Virus record (IMG/VR): IMGVR_UViG_3300018421_000234
Span: 1-23,013 of that record
Source of the DNA: a virus
Length of the DNA stretch: 23,013 nucleotides
Direction: 5' to 3' (one strand)
Shown here piece by piece: positions 11,901 through 19,600 of the stretch. Both the position numbers and the translations under genes were made by a program. Every line of letters starts with the position of its first letter. Within the stretch, counting starts at the first letter, position 1. Below the pieces are notes generated by a model. The model ran no database searches. It was not told the origin of the DNA and saw only the letters and a list, made by a program, of their open reading frames with translations.

Positions 11901-12176
11901 CTGAAATTATCTGGAGCATCTGCAGAAACATTTGAAGATCCTTCATTTGTAGGTTGGGGTGTCAAACCATACATTCAAATTACTTATGGTGCAGGAAAAA
12001 CTGCTAGCATTGTAAATTGGGATATTACGAATCAAATTATTTACTTGTATCTCGATGATCCATTAACACCATTAACAACGGCAGATACACTTGAAGGATA
12101 TACTATTACTGATGATTCATTAGTCAATGAATATCAAACATTGCAAATTGGTGACAAGTCGATATATAATTTCTAG
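2925..12176 (+). CDS. Giant gp7-position baseplate/tail protein with YHYH-type domain
   Basis: This 3083-residue protein lies between gp6 and gp8, where T4 has gene 7 (about 1,030 residues). Residues 1-220 resemble the C-terminal part of T4 gp7: PQYYPNEYPNLVNFLKDYYKFLE near 15-37, and DFYLSKGTPSGIDFYFKFLF at 200-219. The matching end of that gp7 region appears far downstream: QDSFRYQKYAYEI at 1939-1951, and W1960 followed by HPTGF at 1969-1973. Between them lie short INDE-type beta motifs, five GGIxxIxVxxxGxGY repeats (521-723), a YHYH-type domain (782-968, with GFALDGAPIYGPFGYE and NGRYCITPEYPNGVYAYF), one more repeat near 1020-1045 and four more at 1594-1738. Residues 2052-2808 hold fibre-like VDGVxQ repeats. 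No signal peptide or catalytic motif is seen. It probably serves as the expanded wedge protein with surface decorations. Homology to gp7 is my comparison with the remembered T4 sequence. Confidence 0.85.
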   Translation: MLNDLKVSSCIRGQIPQYYPNEYPNLVNFLKDYYKFLEVNSNPLDLINSTLDLVDIDTYSGVDLTATLTAPVLQGQSEITVLDYVEFPKNDGLLKINDEVILYKTREHVLDGETKLTVFKECKRGFTYNDLDIDTGFTANISTIDVSHSVTSVVYNQSYAYVLYFLEKLRAQYLSDFPKNILADNLNNVNFNLLLKRIKDFYLSKGTPSGIDFYFKFLFQKQPQLLNYNEYLMAPSDAIYQSKNIVRIQTLDDYYIPELSGNSLIQLNTEYPVQTTENVYTFASQVYEAEIANAETIVPTNFTIITAQIQENKLYVDSTYGFANSGFLRINNSIVEYSDKEENYFVIDNLPEYYAVSDKVYEGRTLATVKDRPDSYFVIYAGVLGFEIDKNYTYYQKGDFGFVSDVIEETDLLVSGWQFNDVLPVELRYDYLPGITSAYTDEDAVYLYTSGLPYYDIAPSTTLNNKNVLIEDARILKKIPRTFKKTSEGFRFSTQPNSPVGFLRDGTVIYNWKSSTTFIRGGVKRIDIVDGGDNYNVNNPPTLSIDSPLDNSGTGASASLIVNGGVKEVYVLDSGQGYPSNTLVTLEKDPTDNVYTGENFRPATLQAIVVKGKISKIRVVDPGFGYTKQPTISISPSYNITRNQLPVGTTVPFDAVVDLFVGGPIGQVVIDDPGSFYDRDPNYEVSYGVAASASITIENGRIVEAQVVNAGNGYNSSPIVEVVDESGQGFGGRIYAQWNAQTKSIDDYVVLNAGINYSNINTVAKIYESGSGAIFNISVESWNLINNWNTANDFYYFNNNGGYLYGDNVISTDTGTKFGKKYSVLGFPRELGLTNPQTGKVETIALNTNTGHSPIIGFALDGAPIYGPFGYENPLDANSDVIRMVSGYQIKSNAETPAIRNVGILGTYTKGSFQEDYKWNINVATLDRQNGRYCITPEYPNGVYAYFMTVNRNNKRIGYPYFIGPEFAGEVYEEFNFLEGIRPENLTNVKRYLSPYSNSVPKPLDVGKFQVSGVPISDDAKVDSVSVISSGTGYKIGDTVTFDDSDTGGFGAAGFVSILRGKPVTSVTSDLYDLLEYKDENIPFGVGATIKTADGFTADIYAIDQINKKAYLENVSGDVPVRDEVIYDNDLTTQLLTFTELTGVDVSTVAIGTTQQTAALVNNITQSTKLIELKTFANCTINDFFSNYKRIIKINNEYMRVLKIDITNNTALVERGYESFVTSHSADDPIVLLDEIDVFDSSEFLINDIIKIDNEIFKVVNIRVEKQYEVVATKIDDGTGTQFGTQYYLYLNGVKQENSNAPIGVPFDQAVVQLNNDGDIEDLIFDTNIYTYAANPTAVISTSATYPTEQQLLANPNLIVPNTDIKASTYKHTLVLERQAYDSIIAAHYPRTSVYRLTFVNARVQSYSTNQRLARLSVQNSDIVLNENISISAATAQTVNYTISYAYNGGNPILTGIGTSLVLYENSNYVFELDPSSDNIFVNFYTPSNTTTKQKEYFDLDIERVYDISDNLERFTLRPKDYNLTELVMRISGSNGFHIDVKLNITPEPINGDYIVVNSSPSFIEVPVETNLLFESLYNQTNIKYTTISKTASGGIDVVTLSSGGFGYNTVPSISGVESVSGTGAILESVSNNIGLINSIVAVNSGYGYNPNPALKPTLVFPRIAKINRNFIVKSVALTNKGEGFLFTPNIVVSGGGLGSGSSDHAVLTPIITNEVFSGVSVDFSGVGYSTAPTITVEKLFFCTVNANGEILFKFSFRRYIRDDDSFILRAFYNDANGDLQSADSTVTFYATLGSSTVSAKLLPGSQLAVNPRDYITTPEEPLYYQLILAERTAELTAIVEKSTFIAGEKVIFNDNPALFGFVSRQQGWQPNNSILRIEKTNYEAKVNDRVTGASSSSFGYISETFGVECDGTLNALIETPKQFLNSKSFLGINALKIQDSFRYQKYAYEIGIDVPFNNWKDNYQKAAHPTGFNLFAKTAITNAITAKPSAATTVKISTDISSVARLKQKNNYIIARNAGFDEVEVINRLLTDVKELKSSVVATFEDFSSQFDGVKSTFELKILDPITQTYLENDQYDIDQMVVSLDNIIQSYGTSWTVIDSSKEFNFTSVQQAGELLPSGEILTYRQFNEDAVIYNYAETSTSVTDTFTIRQQDTNLFPGSVYAPIVAEKWLVFVDGVHQQASSYTLTTDTITFSEDISTDSQISVRYISSLLANDFTSGSVTSGVAVALSNKPSITSKESYFVFVDGMLLSTSDYELDSNNNVVFNYGFTYDSLSVCIDSLGVSLDSSTHVLIENLYRYKIEDGSTEIPAGFSLNPEDYIVDIAGIIQTPFIAYSSATSGVRQILFNEPPQRYVDPDRVSGRQFIGLLYQREDAAGVTSTPNFQFDDVSRNIIHLKDNPQDFIIGDYVNTSTSSAAIVEKSVSTNRKVVETGYSGSVASSATFDIIVSDIKRLYVGDRVKFNSAFGMTSILDNELEISAIDRLTKTVTITNISPSTLTISIQQDTSIRFNRIYLVVDQLETTVPDRDDAFVANDTLLSGFISSQKTGITTIANEPFGILDVDTEITVNNASVFAQNDYVLLNNSEVVKITNIVSNTLTIVRSQLKTEASLSYGNGITVEKIIPQEVTVSQFFRGFDGDKTTFVLAEQEQPVFIEANKDLFIIVNGVLQIRGSSYQLNEVGGPSPYTEIVFFEPPQARTPFNAFYVGETIAIQDISPQFNGVDTLFDLRSTTGEIFSLLVQNYPDINVSANLLLFIDGVYQIPSSNLGDGVQSYPDSVSAFQLLGSSIEFTSAPRSGSSFEGYIFVGSSNDYKSTDIDATIEDGDIIIQSNEISPRKIFNITSATKMSVNTSSGVIDTTPNAGIEIAAGDYGWWKTDVLKVTRIRESLRARRTIPSTIIGFGGSSPYPLSGKTLYTISLQTIELDDLSSDLPQSPDDDSNLISFILPATANFPERAINATYTTYVPRLTSSSGSDELQGVKVGFDLPFNQILKLSGASAETFEDPSFVGWGVKPYIQITYGAGKTASIVNWDITNQIIYLYLDDPLTPLTTADTLEGYTITDDSLVNEYQTLQIGDKSIYNF
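4485..5094 (+). repeat. GY beta-repeat block A (five copies)
   Basis: Five consecutive copies of a degenerate protein repeat of about 35-55 residues occupy residues 521-723 of the giant protein. Each copy follows Gly-x-[IV]-x-x-[IV]-x-[IV]-x-[DN]-x-G-x-G-[YF], then a Pro and a hydrophobic strand. Cores are RIDIVDGGDNY, EVYVLDSGQGY, KIRVVDPGFGY, QVVIDDPGSFY and EAQVVNAGNGY. The DNA is not repetitive, so the copies are old. The repeat probably forms a beta-solenoid or stacked beta modules. Confidence 0.75.
4865..4880 (+). other. Hairpin GGGCAC-CACA-GTGCCC inside the giant gene
   Basis: A perfect six-base-pair GC-rich stem with a four-base loop lies in a locally GC-richer patch of an otherwise AT-rich gene. 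It is intragenic with no following T-run, so it is not a terminator. It may be incidental. Confidence 0.4.
5268..5830 (+). other. YHYH-type domain within the giant protein
   Basis: Residues 782-968 resemble the YHYH domain found in some bacterial and phage surface proteins. The best markers are GFALDGAPIYGPFGYE at 857-872 and the C-terminal pair NGRYCITPEYP and NGVYAYFMTV at about 930-950, ending with YPYFIGPEF. The literal tetrapeptide YHYH that names the family is not present. The domain function is not established, and a role in surface display or ligand binding is inference. Confidence 0.7.
7704..8138 (+). repeat. GY beta-repeat block B (four copies)
   Basis: Four copies of the same Gly-Tyr beta-repeat as in block A lie at residues 1594-1738, with cores DVVTLSSGGFGY, SIVAVNSGYGY, SVALTNKGEGF and GVSVDFSGVGY, each followed by a Pro-containing strand. 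A single copy (SVSVISSGTGY) also lies near 5985-6050. The blocks flank the central region between the two gp7-like parts. Confidence 0.7.
9078..11348 (+). repeat. Fibre-like VDGVxQ repeats (about six copies)
   Basis: Residues 2052-2808 contain about six degenerate copies of a unit running FxGxxTxFxL, then an acidic segment, then [LV]F[IV]DGVxQxxSxYxL, then IxFxxxPxxG and a closing YxG. Clear cores are LVFVDGVHQQASSYTL, FVFVDGMLLSTSDYEL, FIIVNGVLQIRGSSYQL and LLFIDGVYQIPSS. Opening motifs include FDGVKSTFEL, FDGDKTTFVL and FNGVDTLFDL. This style of repeat is common in phage tail fibre and tail-tip proteins and probably forms stacked beta domains. Confidence 0.7.
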
Positions 12177-12179
12177 TCC

Positions 12180-12187
12180 TATAAATA
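12180..12187 (+). promoter_or_regulatory. T4-type late promoter TATAAATA before gp8
   Basis: An exact TATAAATA, preceded by C, lies in the 33-base gap between the giant gene and gp8, ending 22 bases before the gp8 ATG. This is the consensus of T4 late promoters, which are read by RNA polymerase carrying the phage late sigma factor gp55 and gp33. No strong ribosome site follows. An identical octamer at the same distance from its gene lies at 20276. Confidence 0.75.
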
Positions 12188-12209
12188 AAAAGAAAACCTA
12201 CTTTAAAAA

Positions 12210-13628
12210 ATGGCGGCTATTCTAACTGATAGATTTAGGGTTCTCCTTGCTAGGCAATTTAGGGAGATTATTGAGAGTGGGGAAGCAAATTCCCCCAGCA
12301 GCCCTTCGGTATGGTTGTTTTTTGCAAAGGCAAAGCAATGGGATGTAATTACTGACCCTGATGATCCTGTTGATAATCAGGATGCTGCTTTTGGAATTTA
12401 TGATCAAATCATTGGATTGAAGCGCATTCCTTCATCAGAAATGCGTCCAGTTATTAGAAACAACAAGTGGACTACTGGAATTACGTATGATATCTACCGT
12501 CATGATTATGGTAATATTAAGTCCGAAAATGGAAGTATTGTAACTTATATTCAAACCCCAACTGCTGAACAGCATTTATATGAAACTAATTACTATGTTG
12601 TAAATTCAGAGTATAGGGTTTATAAGTGCTTAAAGAATAATAATAACCAACCATCAACTATTGAACCATTTTCTACAAGTAATGCTCCATTTACTTTAGC
12701 AGATGGATACATGTGGAAATACGTGTATACGATTAATGCAAATGACTTTGAAAAATTTAAAACCGATGAATATATTCCAATTCCATCAGATCTAAGTGTT
12801 GTAGAAAATAACAAAATTATTGCGACCAATAGTGAAAGTAATCCTGGGTATGGTGGTGCAGTATATAACGTTTTAATTGATGCTGCTGGATCTGGATATC
12901 AAGTTGGACAAGAATTTGATATTATTGGTGATGGAGCAAATGGAACAGTTAGAGTTACGTCAATTTCTGAAAATGGTGGCATTACTTCGATTGCTGTGTT
13001 GAATCCTGGCGTAGGATATACCTACGGTCAAATTAACACTACCACTGGTACAAATGCAATTCTAACGCCAATCATTTCCCCCAAAGAAGGTATTGCAGTT
13101 GACATTGGATTAGAACTTGGTGCATACAGATTAGCACTTCATACAAAATTAGAAAATAGTGATTTTGTATTTGGTAATGATTTTAGTGTTGTTGGTCTTA
13201 TTTGGTCCCCATCAATTAGTGCTGCTGGAGATTCATTAGCGATTGGTACAAAGCAATTAGTTCTTAGTGGACCACTTGCATCTGCACCAGAAGTGTATCA
13301 TGATGCCCAAATTGAAGTTCAAGGTGGTGGTGGCGCTACTGGTAGAATTGTTCACTATGAAGCATCAAATCTTACAATTTACTATACTCAAGAAAATGAA
13401 GTTGGATATGGTATAGATACCTCTGGCAACAAGCAAGATTTTGTACCTGGAGATTTGTGTCAGATTGTTGATAACGGAGAATCATTTACTATCGCATCTG
13501 CTTCAGATGCAGTTAAGGACTCAGAACTCACAAGGGGTTCGGGAGAAATCATCTACATAGATAATAGGAATACAATTTCCAGAGCAGAAGATCAGACCGA
13601 AGATTTCAAAATTATTCTAGAGTTCTAA
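12210..13628 (+). CDS. 8: Baseplate wedge subunit gp8, enlarged
   Basis: The product has 472 residues against 334 in T4 gp8, a dimeric wedge protein that joins gp6, gp7 and gp10 in the baseplate. The N-terminal half fits: VWLFFAKAKQWDVITDPDDP, then GLKRIPSSEMRPVIRNNKWTTG, then DGYMWKYVYTINANDFEKFKTDEYIPIP. The C terminus is diagnostic: RGSGEIIYIDNRNTISRAEDQTEDFKIILEF at about 442-472 corresponds to the T4 end (SGEMIYMENRPP, DQTEEINILF). The extra length is a Gly-Tyr beta-repeat insert at about residues 211-281 (VLIDAAGSGY, SIAVLNPGVGY) and a second insert at about 335-430 with a Gly-rich EVQGGGGATGRIV stretch. The start follows a late promoter, and the next gene begins one base after the stop. 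Confidence 0.93.
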   Translation: MAAILTDRFRVLLARQFREIIESGEANSPSSPSVWLFFAKAKQWDVITDPDDPVDNQDAAFGIYDQIIGLKRIPSSEMRPVIRNNKWTTGITYDIYRHDYGNIKSENGSIVTYIQTPTAEQHLYETNYYVVNSEYRVYKCLKNNNNQPSTIEPFSTSNAPFTLADGYMWKYVYTINANDFEKFKTDEYIPIPSDLSVVENNKIIATNSESNPGYGGAVYNVLIDAAGSGYQVGQEFDIIGDGANGTVRVTSISENGGITSIAVLNPGVGYTYGQINTTTGTNAILTPIISPKEGIAVDIGLELGAYRLALHTKLENSDFVFGNDFSVVGLIWSPSISAAGDSLAIGTKQLVLSGPLASAPEVYHDAQIEVQGGGGATGRIVHYEASNLTIYYTQENEVGYGIDTSGNKQDFVPGDLCQIVDNGESFTIASASDAVKDSELTRGSGEIIYIDNRNTISRAEDQTEDFKIILEF

Positions 13629-13629
13629 A

Positions 13630-16600
13630 ATGCCCCAGTCAACTAATCTGAACACTCCTCCTTATTTTGAGGATTTTGATCCAAACAAGAATTTTCATAA
13701 AGTTCTCTTTAGACCAGGGTATCCCCTGCAGGCGAGAGAACTCACCACAATGCAATCTATCATGCAGAACCAGATTGAAAAATTTGGTTCTAGCATTTAT
13801 AAAGAAGGTGCCATGGTTATTCCAGGGCACATCATGTATGATCTAGAATACACCTCAGTTTTAATTGAAACTGAGTATTTTGGCATTGAATCAAATGCAC
13901 TAGTTGATTATATCGTTGGACAAGTTATTGTTGGCAATACTAGTGGAGTTAGAGCAGAAGTAGTAAAAGCACTAACTTCAGAGCAGTCGGAAAAGGGTTA
14001 TACAACTATCTACATCAAATATCTTTCAGCATCTGATGCAAATGCAGAAAGTTCATTTGCTGATGATGAAATTTTAATTACAGAAAATACATTTAGTATT
14101 GGTAACACAGTAATTCAAGAGAATACTGATTTTGCAAAATGTATTAGTTCTGGGGCAACTTATAGAGGATCTGCAGCAAAGATTACAAAAGGTGTATATT
14201 ATACAAAAGGTTTCTTTGTTGATGTTCCAGATCAAGAGATTGTTTTAGATCAGTTTGGAGTAACCCCATCATATAAGATTGGTCTTCAAATTTTAGAAGA
14301 AATTGTTACTCCAGAAGATGATCAATCCCTCAATGATCCTTCCCAGGGATACTCAAACTATGCTGCTCCTGGAGCACATAGATTTAAACTGTCTGCAATT
14401 TTAAGTAAAAAAGCATTAGATGATAATTCAGTAACTGACTTTATTGAATTATTGAGAATTGAAAATGGATTATTGAGAGATATTACTGTAGATAGCGAGA
14501 AAGCACAATTAGCAAAAACATTAGAAGAAACACTTGCCAGAAGAACTGCAGACGAATCTGGTGACTACGAAGTAAAACGTTTTTCTTATGCTAAAAATGA
14601 GTGTTTAGATAATGGTGTTAACAATGGTATCTACAAAGTAAATACTGTTACTGCATATGATAACACCGTATCTGATGATATTTTTGAAATTTCTGTAGGT
14701 CCAGGTAAGGCATATGTAAGTGGATTTGAAGTAGAGAAGAGAGGTAATAATTATGTTGATATTTTTAAACCAAGAACATCAGAAGCAAGAAATAATTTCT
14801 TCATTAGAACTGATGCTAGAGGTGTAGAATTTAGAGTTGATAATACCTCAGGTACTCAGCACGTTTCATATTCATTTGTTAATAACTCAATTAACAATCC
14901 AGTACCATTGCTGGATACTAATTCATTAGTAGTTGGATATGGTCTTTTAAGATCATACGAAGAAGTAGGAACTGATATTGTTCTTCGTATTAATAATATC
15001 AAATTTGTTCAAGACGAATTTACTATCGAAGGTAATGTAGATAAAGTACGTCTTGGTGGAACAATTGATTATAGAAATAATACTTCATCTGGAGGTTCAG
15101 TAAGAACTATTAGTAGTATTGAAGGATCTCCAATTCCACACCTTTTCCCTGCATTCTCACCTCAAGTGGTGATGAAGTCAGTTAGTGATGAGATTGTACA
15201 GAGATCTACTGGTAAGATTACTGGTCAAACAACAGCAAATTCAAATGTAATTTCAGTTGCTAGACAATTTACCAGCACAAATGGTAGTGATTATACTATT
15301 AGAATTGCAGATGATGCAGATTCAACTACAAGAACAATTTCTAATGTAACTATCGCTGGTGGAGTTGCTACGTTCACTTTCAGTGGAACTGCCCCAACTT
15401 CTGCAAAGAATTATTTAATCATAGGACCTGAAACTATTTCAGAACCTAAAATTAAGTTAATCTCTCATGAAAAAATGAGAGTTTTAAAATTATCTGATAT
15501 TACCAATAAGTATAAAGTAAATAATTACAAGTTAAATTTAGGTGTTACTAGAGTATCTAAGGTTCATGCTGTATACAATGCAGCAACTGGTAATTTTACA
15601 GATATCGTACCAAAAGTAACTCTTACAAATGCAGCAACTGTACTACAACCAAATGAAATTTTTGTAGGAAAGAGTAGTGGTGCAAAAGGTAGAGTAATTT
15701 CACAATCTGGAACTGCCGTTTATTTTGTATACGAAACTTCTATTAATTTTGTAGCAAACGAGGAAATTTATGGATATGCTGCAGGATCAACAGGATCTAT
15801 TGCAACTGTAGAAAATAACGGCGCTCCAAACATCAAAAAGAGGTATACTCTTGATGATGGACAAAGAGATCAAGTATTTGAGTATTCTTACTTAGTAAAA
15901 GCATCAAGAGAGAGTGTTATCTCTGGTGATATTTACGTTGTGTTTGATTACTTCAAAGATCAAAATGATGATGGAATCTTTTCCAGTATCAATTCATACT
16001 ATGACTCTGAACTAAAAGATATTCCAGTTTATAGAAGAAATGGTAGCAATTATTACCTTTCTGAATTTATTGACTGGAGAATTAATAAGCAAGAACTGTT
16101 TAATTCGAGTACATCAGGTCAAGTAGGAAATCCTTTTATTTTAGATGATGCAAAAATTAGAAGTTTTGCAGGTGAGATTCTTGGTCTTACTATTACTGAC
16201 AACACCACTGATCAACCAGACAATACTTATGTTGGAGTCGCTATTACTGGTGGAAGCGGTACTGGTGCAACCGCAGATGTAGTCGTTTCTGGTGGTGTAG
16301 TAACTTCAGTATCAAATATTACTGGCGGATTAAATTTCCAAGAAGGACAAACTGTAGGATTATCTGGTCATGCAGGAACTATTCTTACAGTAACCAGAAT
16401 TACATATAATAACGAACTGAGTGCATATTCAGGTACGGTTAGTAACGAGTATACTGCATCCAGTGATTATCTGTTCCCAACAGAATCTACAATTGCAGAT
16501 GTTGAGTACTATTTACCTAGAATTGATAAAGTTTATATTTCATCTTCTGGTACATTTGTAGTTAAGCAAGGCACTCCAGCTCCTCAACCAACTGCACCAG

Positions 16601-19600
16601 AAGATAGCATTGTAAATGCTATGCCTTTCTTACAGATCTCTATGCCAGCATATGTTAGAGATCTGAATGATATTACAATCTCTCGTTTTGAAAACAAGAG
16701 ATATACGATGAAAGATATTGGAAAACTTGAAGCAAGATTAAATAACATTGAATATTATACTGCTTTAAGTTTGTTAGAAAATGATACTGCTAACCAGTTC
16801 ATAGATGATGGCACTGGCAGCAATAGATTAAAAAATGGTTTTATGGTTGATAACTTTAAAACCCATGATTCTGGAGACGTTTTCCATCCAAACTATAAGT
16901 GTTCTATTGATACTGGAGAAGGAAACTTAAGACCACAGCATTACACTAAAAATGTTTCATTGAAAAGAAAAGATGTAAACAATAGATTTGTAAAAGGATC
17001 TTATGTAATGCTTGATTATGATCACAAGGTATTTGTAGATCAACCATTTGCTGCGGTAATTGAGAACGTTAATCCATTCCAAGTTATTTCTTGGGAAGGT
17101 GTTCTTGATATCTTCCCAGCATCTGACGATTGGTTTGATGAGGAAAGAGTACCAGAAGCAGTTACTGAGGTAGAAGGTGACTACTTAGCAACTATTGAAG
17201 CAGAAGGTGCGGATCCTAATACTGGTATTGCTCCCACAGAATGGGGTGCTTGGGAAACTCAATGGTCAGGAACTCACTGGGGTCATTGGCATGGTCGCTG
17301 GTGGTGGGGTCACTGGTGGCATTGGGGTTGGTGGGGATGGAACTGGTGGTGGTGGGGCGGTTGGCCATGGAGAACAACCGTTACACACCAAACCAGAACT
17401 GGTGTTGCCACTACAGTTAATGCTCGTTATGATAGAGAAGTACAAGAAGATAAGACGATTGAGACCAAGAGCATTCGTTGGTTAAGATCTAGAAATATCA
17501 CTATTCGTGCAAGTGGAGTAAAACCAAATATTAGAATGTATCCATTCTTCGGGGATCGTGAAGTAGAGACACTTTGCACACCAAAGATTGTTCGTATCAC
17601 AATGGAAAGTGGATCGGTAGCATTCCAAGTTGGCGAACTCGTTACAACTATGAGAAGTTTGGAGAGACAGTCAGTAGGTGATATTAGAGATACCAAATTC
17701 CTTGCAACGTTGTTAGCACCAGATTCTGCAACTTTAGCATCTAGTGGAGCAAATTACGCCTTCGCTCAAACTGGAACTTCATACACAGTTACTAGTGATT
17801 ATTTAAATTTAGATCTTGAGTCAATGCAACAATTGAATGGATCTGAATTTGGTGGTTACTTAATTGATGGAGATGTGATCGTTGGTCTTCAAAGTGGAGC
17901 GCAGGCAACTGTATCGTCTACAGCATTGATCACTGATCAACAGGGACAATGTAGATATAGTTTCTATATTCCAAATCCAAATACTGATGCTAACCCAAGA
18001 TGGCCAACTGGTGAGCAAACAATGCTGTTTACTGGTGACCCAGAAAACACTAAGATTCCTGGAATTACTGACAGTAGTGCAGAAGGTATTTACTCTGCTA
18101 TTGGTACTATCAATGTTAAGCAGTTACAAGTTAACTTAGTTAGAAACGCTGATGTTGTTAGAGATCAAGTAACTGATACCAGAACATTAACTAGAACATG
18201 GAGAGATCCTCTTGCTCAATCATTCCTTGTTAATGAACCAGATGGAGTATTCATTACAAAACTGGACCTTTATTTCCAAACTAAAGATAAGAGATTACCT
18301 ATTACACTTCAAATTCGTAATATGGTAAATGGTGTTCCTGGATTAGAGTCATATGGAAGCATTGATGTAAATCCAGATCAAATTAATATCTCAGATGATG
18401 CGTCAGTTCCAACTACATTTGAATTTGAAAACCCAATTTATCTCAAAGATGAAGATGAGTACTGCTTTGTTCTGTTGACATCATCTCTTGAATATAGAGT
18501 TTGGTTGTCCGAAATGGGTCAAAATGACCTGTCAGGAAACAAGATCACAAAACAACCTTATTTGGGTGTTCTGTTTAAATCTCAAAACGGCACTACTTGG
18601 ACAACTTCGGATCTTCAGGACTTTAAGTTTACTCTGTATAGGGCATCATTTAAGACAAATGAAAACGCTGTAGTTACTTTTGTAAATGATAATTCAGGAA
18701 ACTTACAGTATAATAAACTTAGAAGAGACCCAATTGAATTAAATGTCAATAATGGAAGAATCAAAGTACACCATGTAAATCATGGTCATCATGATAATTC
18801 TTCGTATGTAACTATCAAAGGTGTTTCATCTGAGAAATATCTTAAACTTGCTGATAATTGGTCTGGAACTCCAGGTACAACTCTCACTGTAAGTGGAGAT
18901 AGAGATCCATTTGCTAATATTTCATTGATTAATGGAAACGCACCATCATCAACAAATAAATCATTTATCAGAATTGGTGATTGTGTTTATACCTATCAAG
19001 TTGCCAATGTAAGTACCCTTACAAATGGAACGTTTACTATCTTAACTGATGAGTTGGTATCTGGAACTATCCCATCTGATGGTTATAAAAATACTCAAGC
19101 TAATTGGGAAGTTGAACTGTATCTGATTGATGGTGTTCCATTGACTTTAATTAATAAAACTCACACTGAATTAGAGTGGATTACCTTTGATAGTTATCAG
19201 ATCAATTTAAGTAATATTGTAAGAACTTCTGGAGAAAACCAAACTGTAGGTGGTGATAACGTTTTTGCAAGTCAAAATATTATTTACAGTCAGGTAAAAC
19301 CAACGATTACCATTAGTGAACTCCCAGAAACAAGTATTACTGCAGAACTTAGAGGTGCATCTGGAACTTCATTAGATACTTCTAGATTCTCAGATCCAGC
19401 ATCTACTGAAACTCCTGGACAAGCATCCTATGTTGTTGATAGTGAATTTAGAGGAATTACGTTAAATCAAAATAACGAATTTAATGATCCAAAAATTATT
19501 GCATCTGCAGTCAATGAAGATAAGCAAATGTTCGGCACTCCTTCATGTGAGATTAGATTAACTCTTACAAGTGCAAGAGATAATCTTTCCCCAGTTGTTA

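Noticed and set aside
17195-17485. Plus-strand ORF with a Gly-rich middle overlapping the Trp-rich segment
   Set aside because: It is a frame shadow: TGG and GGN codons read out of frame give Gly and Val runs. Conserved blocks on both sides are in the DUF4815 frame.
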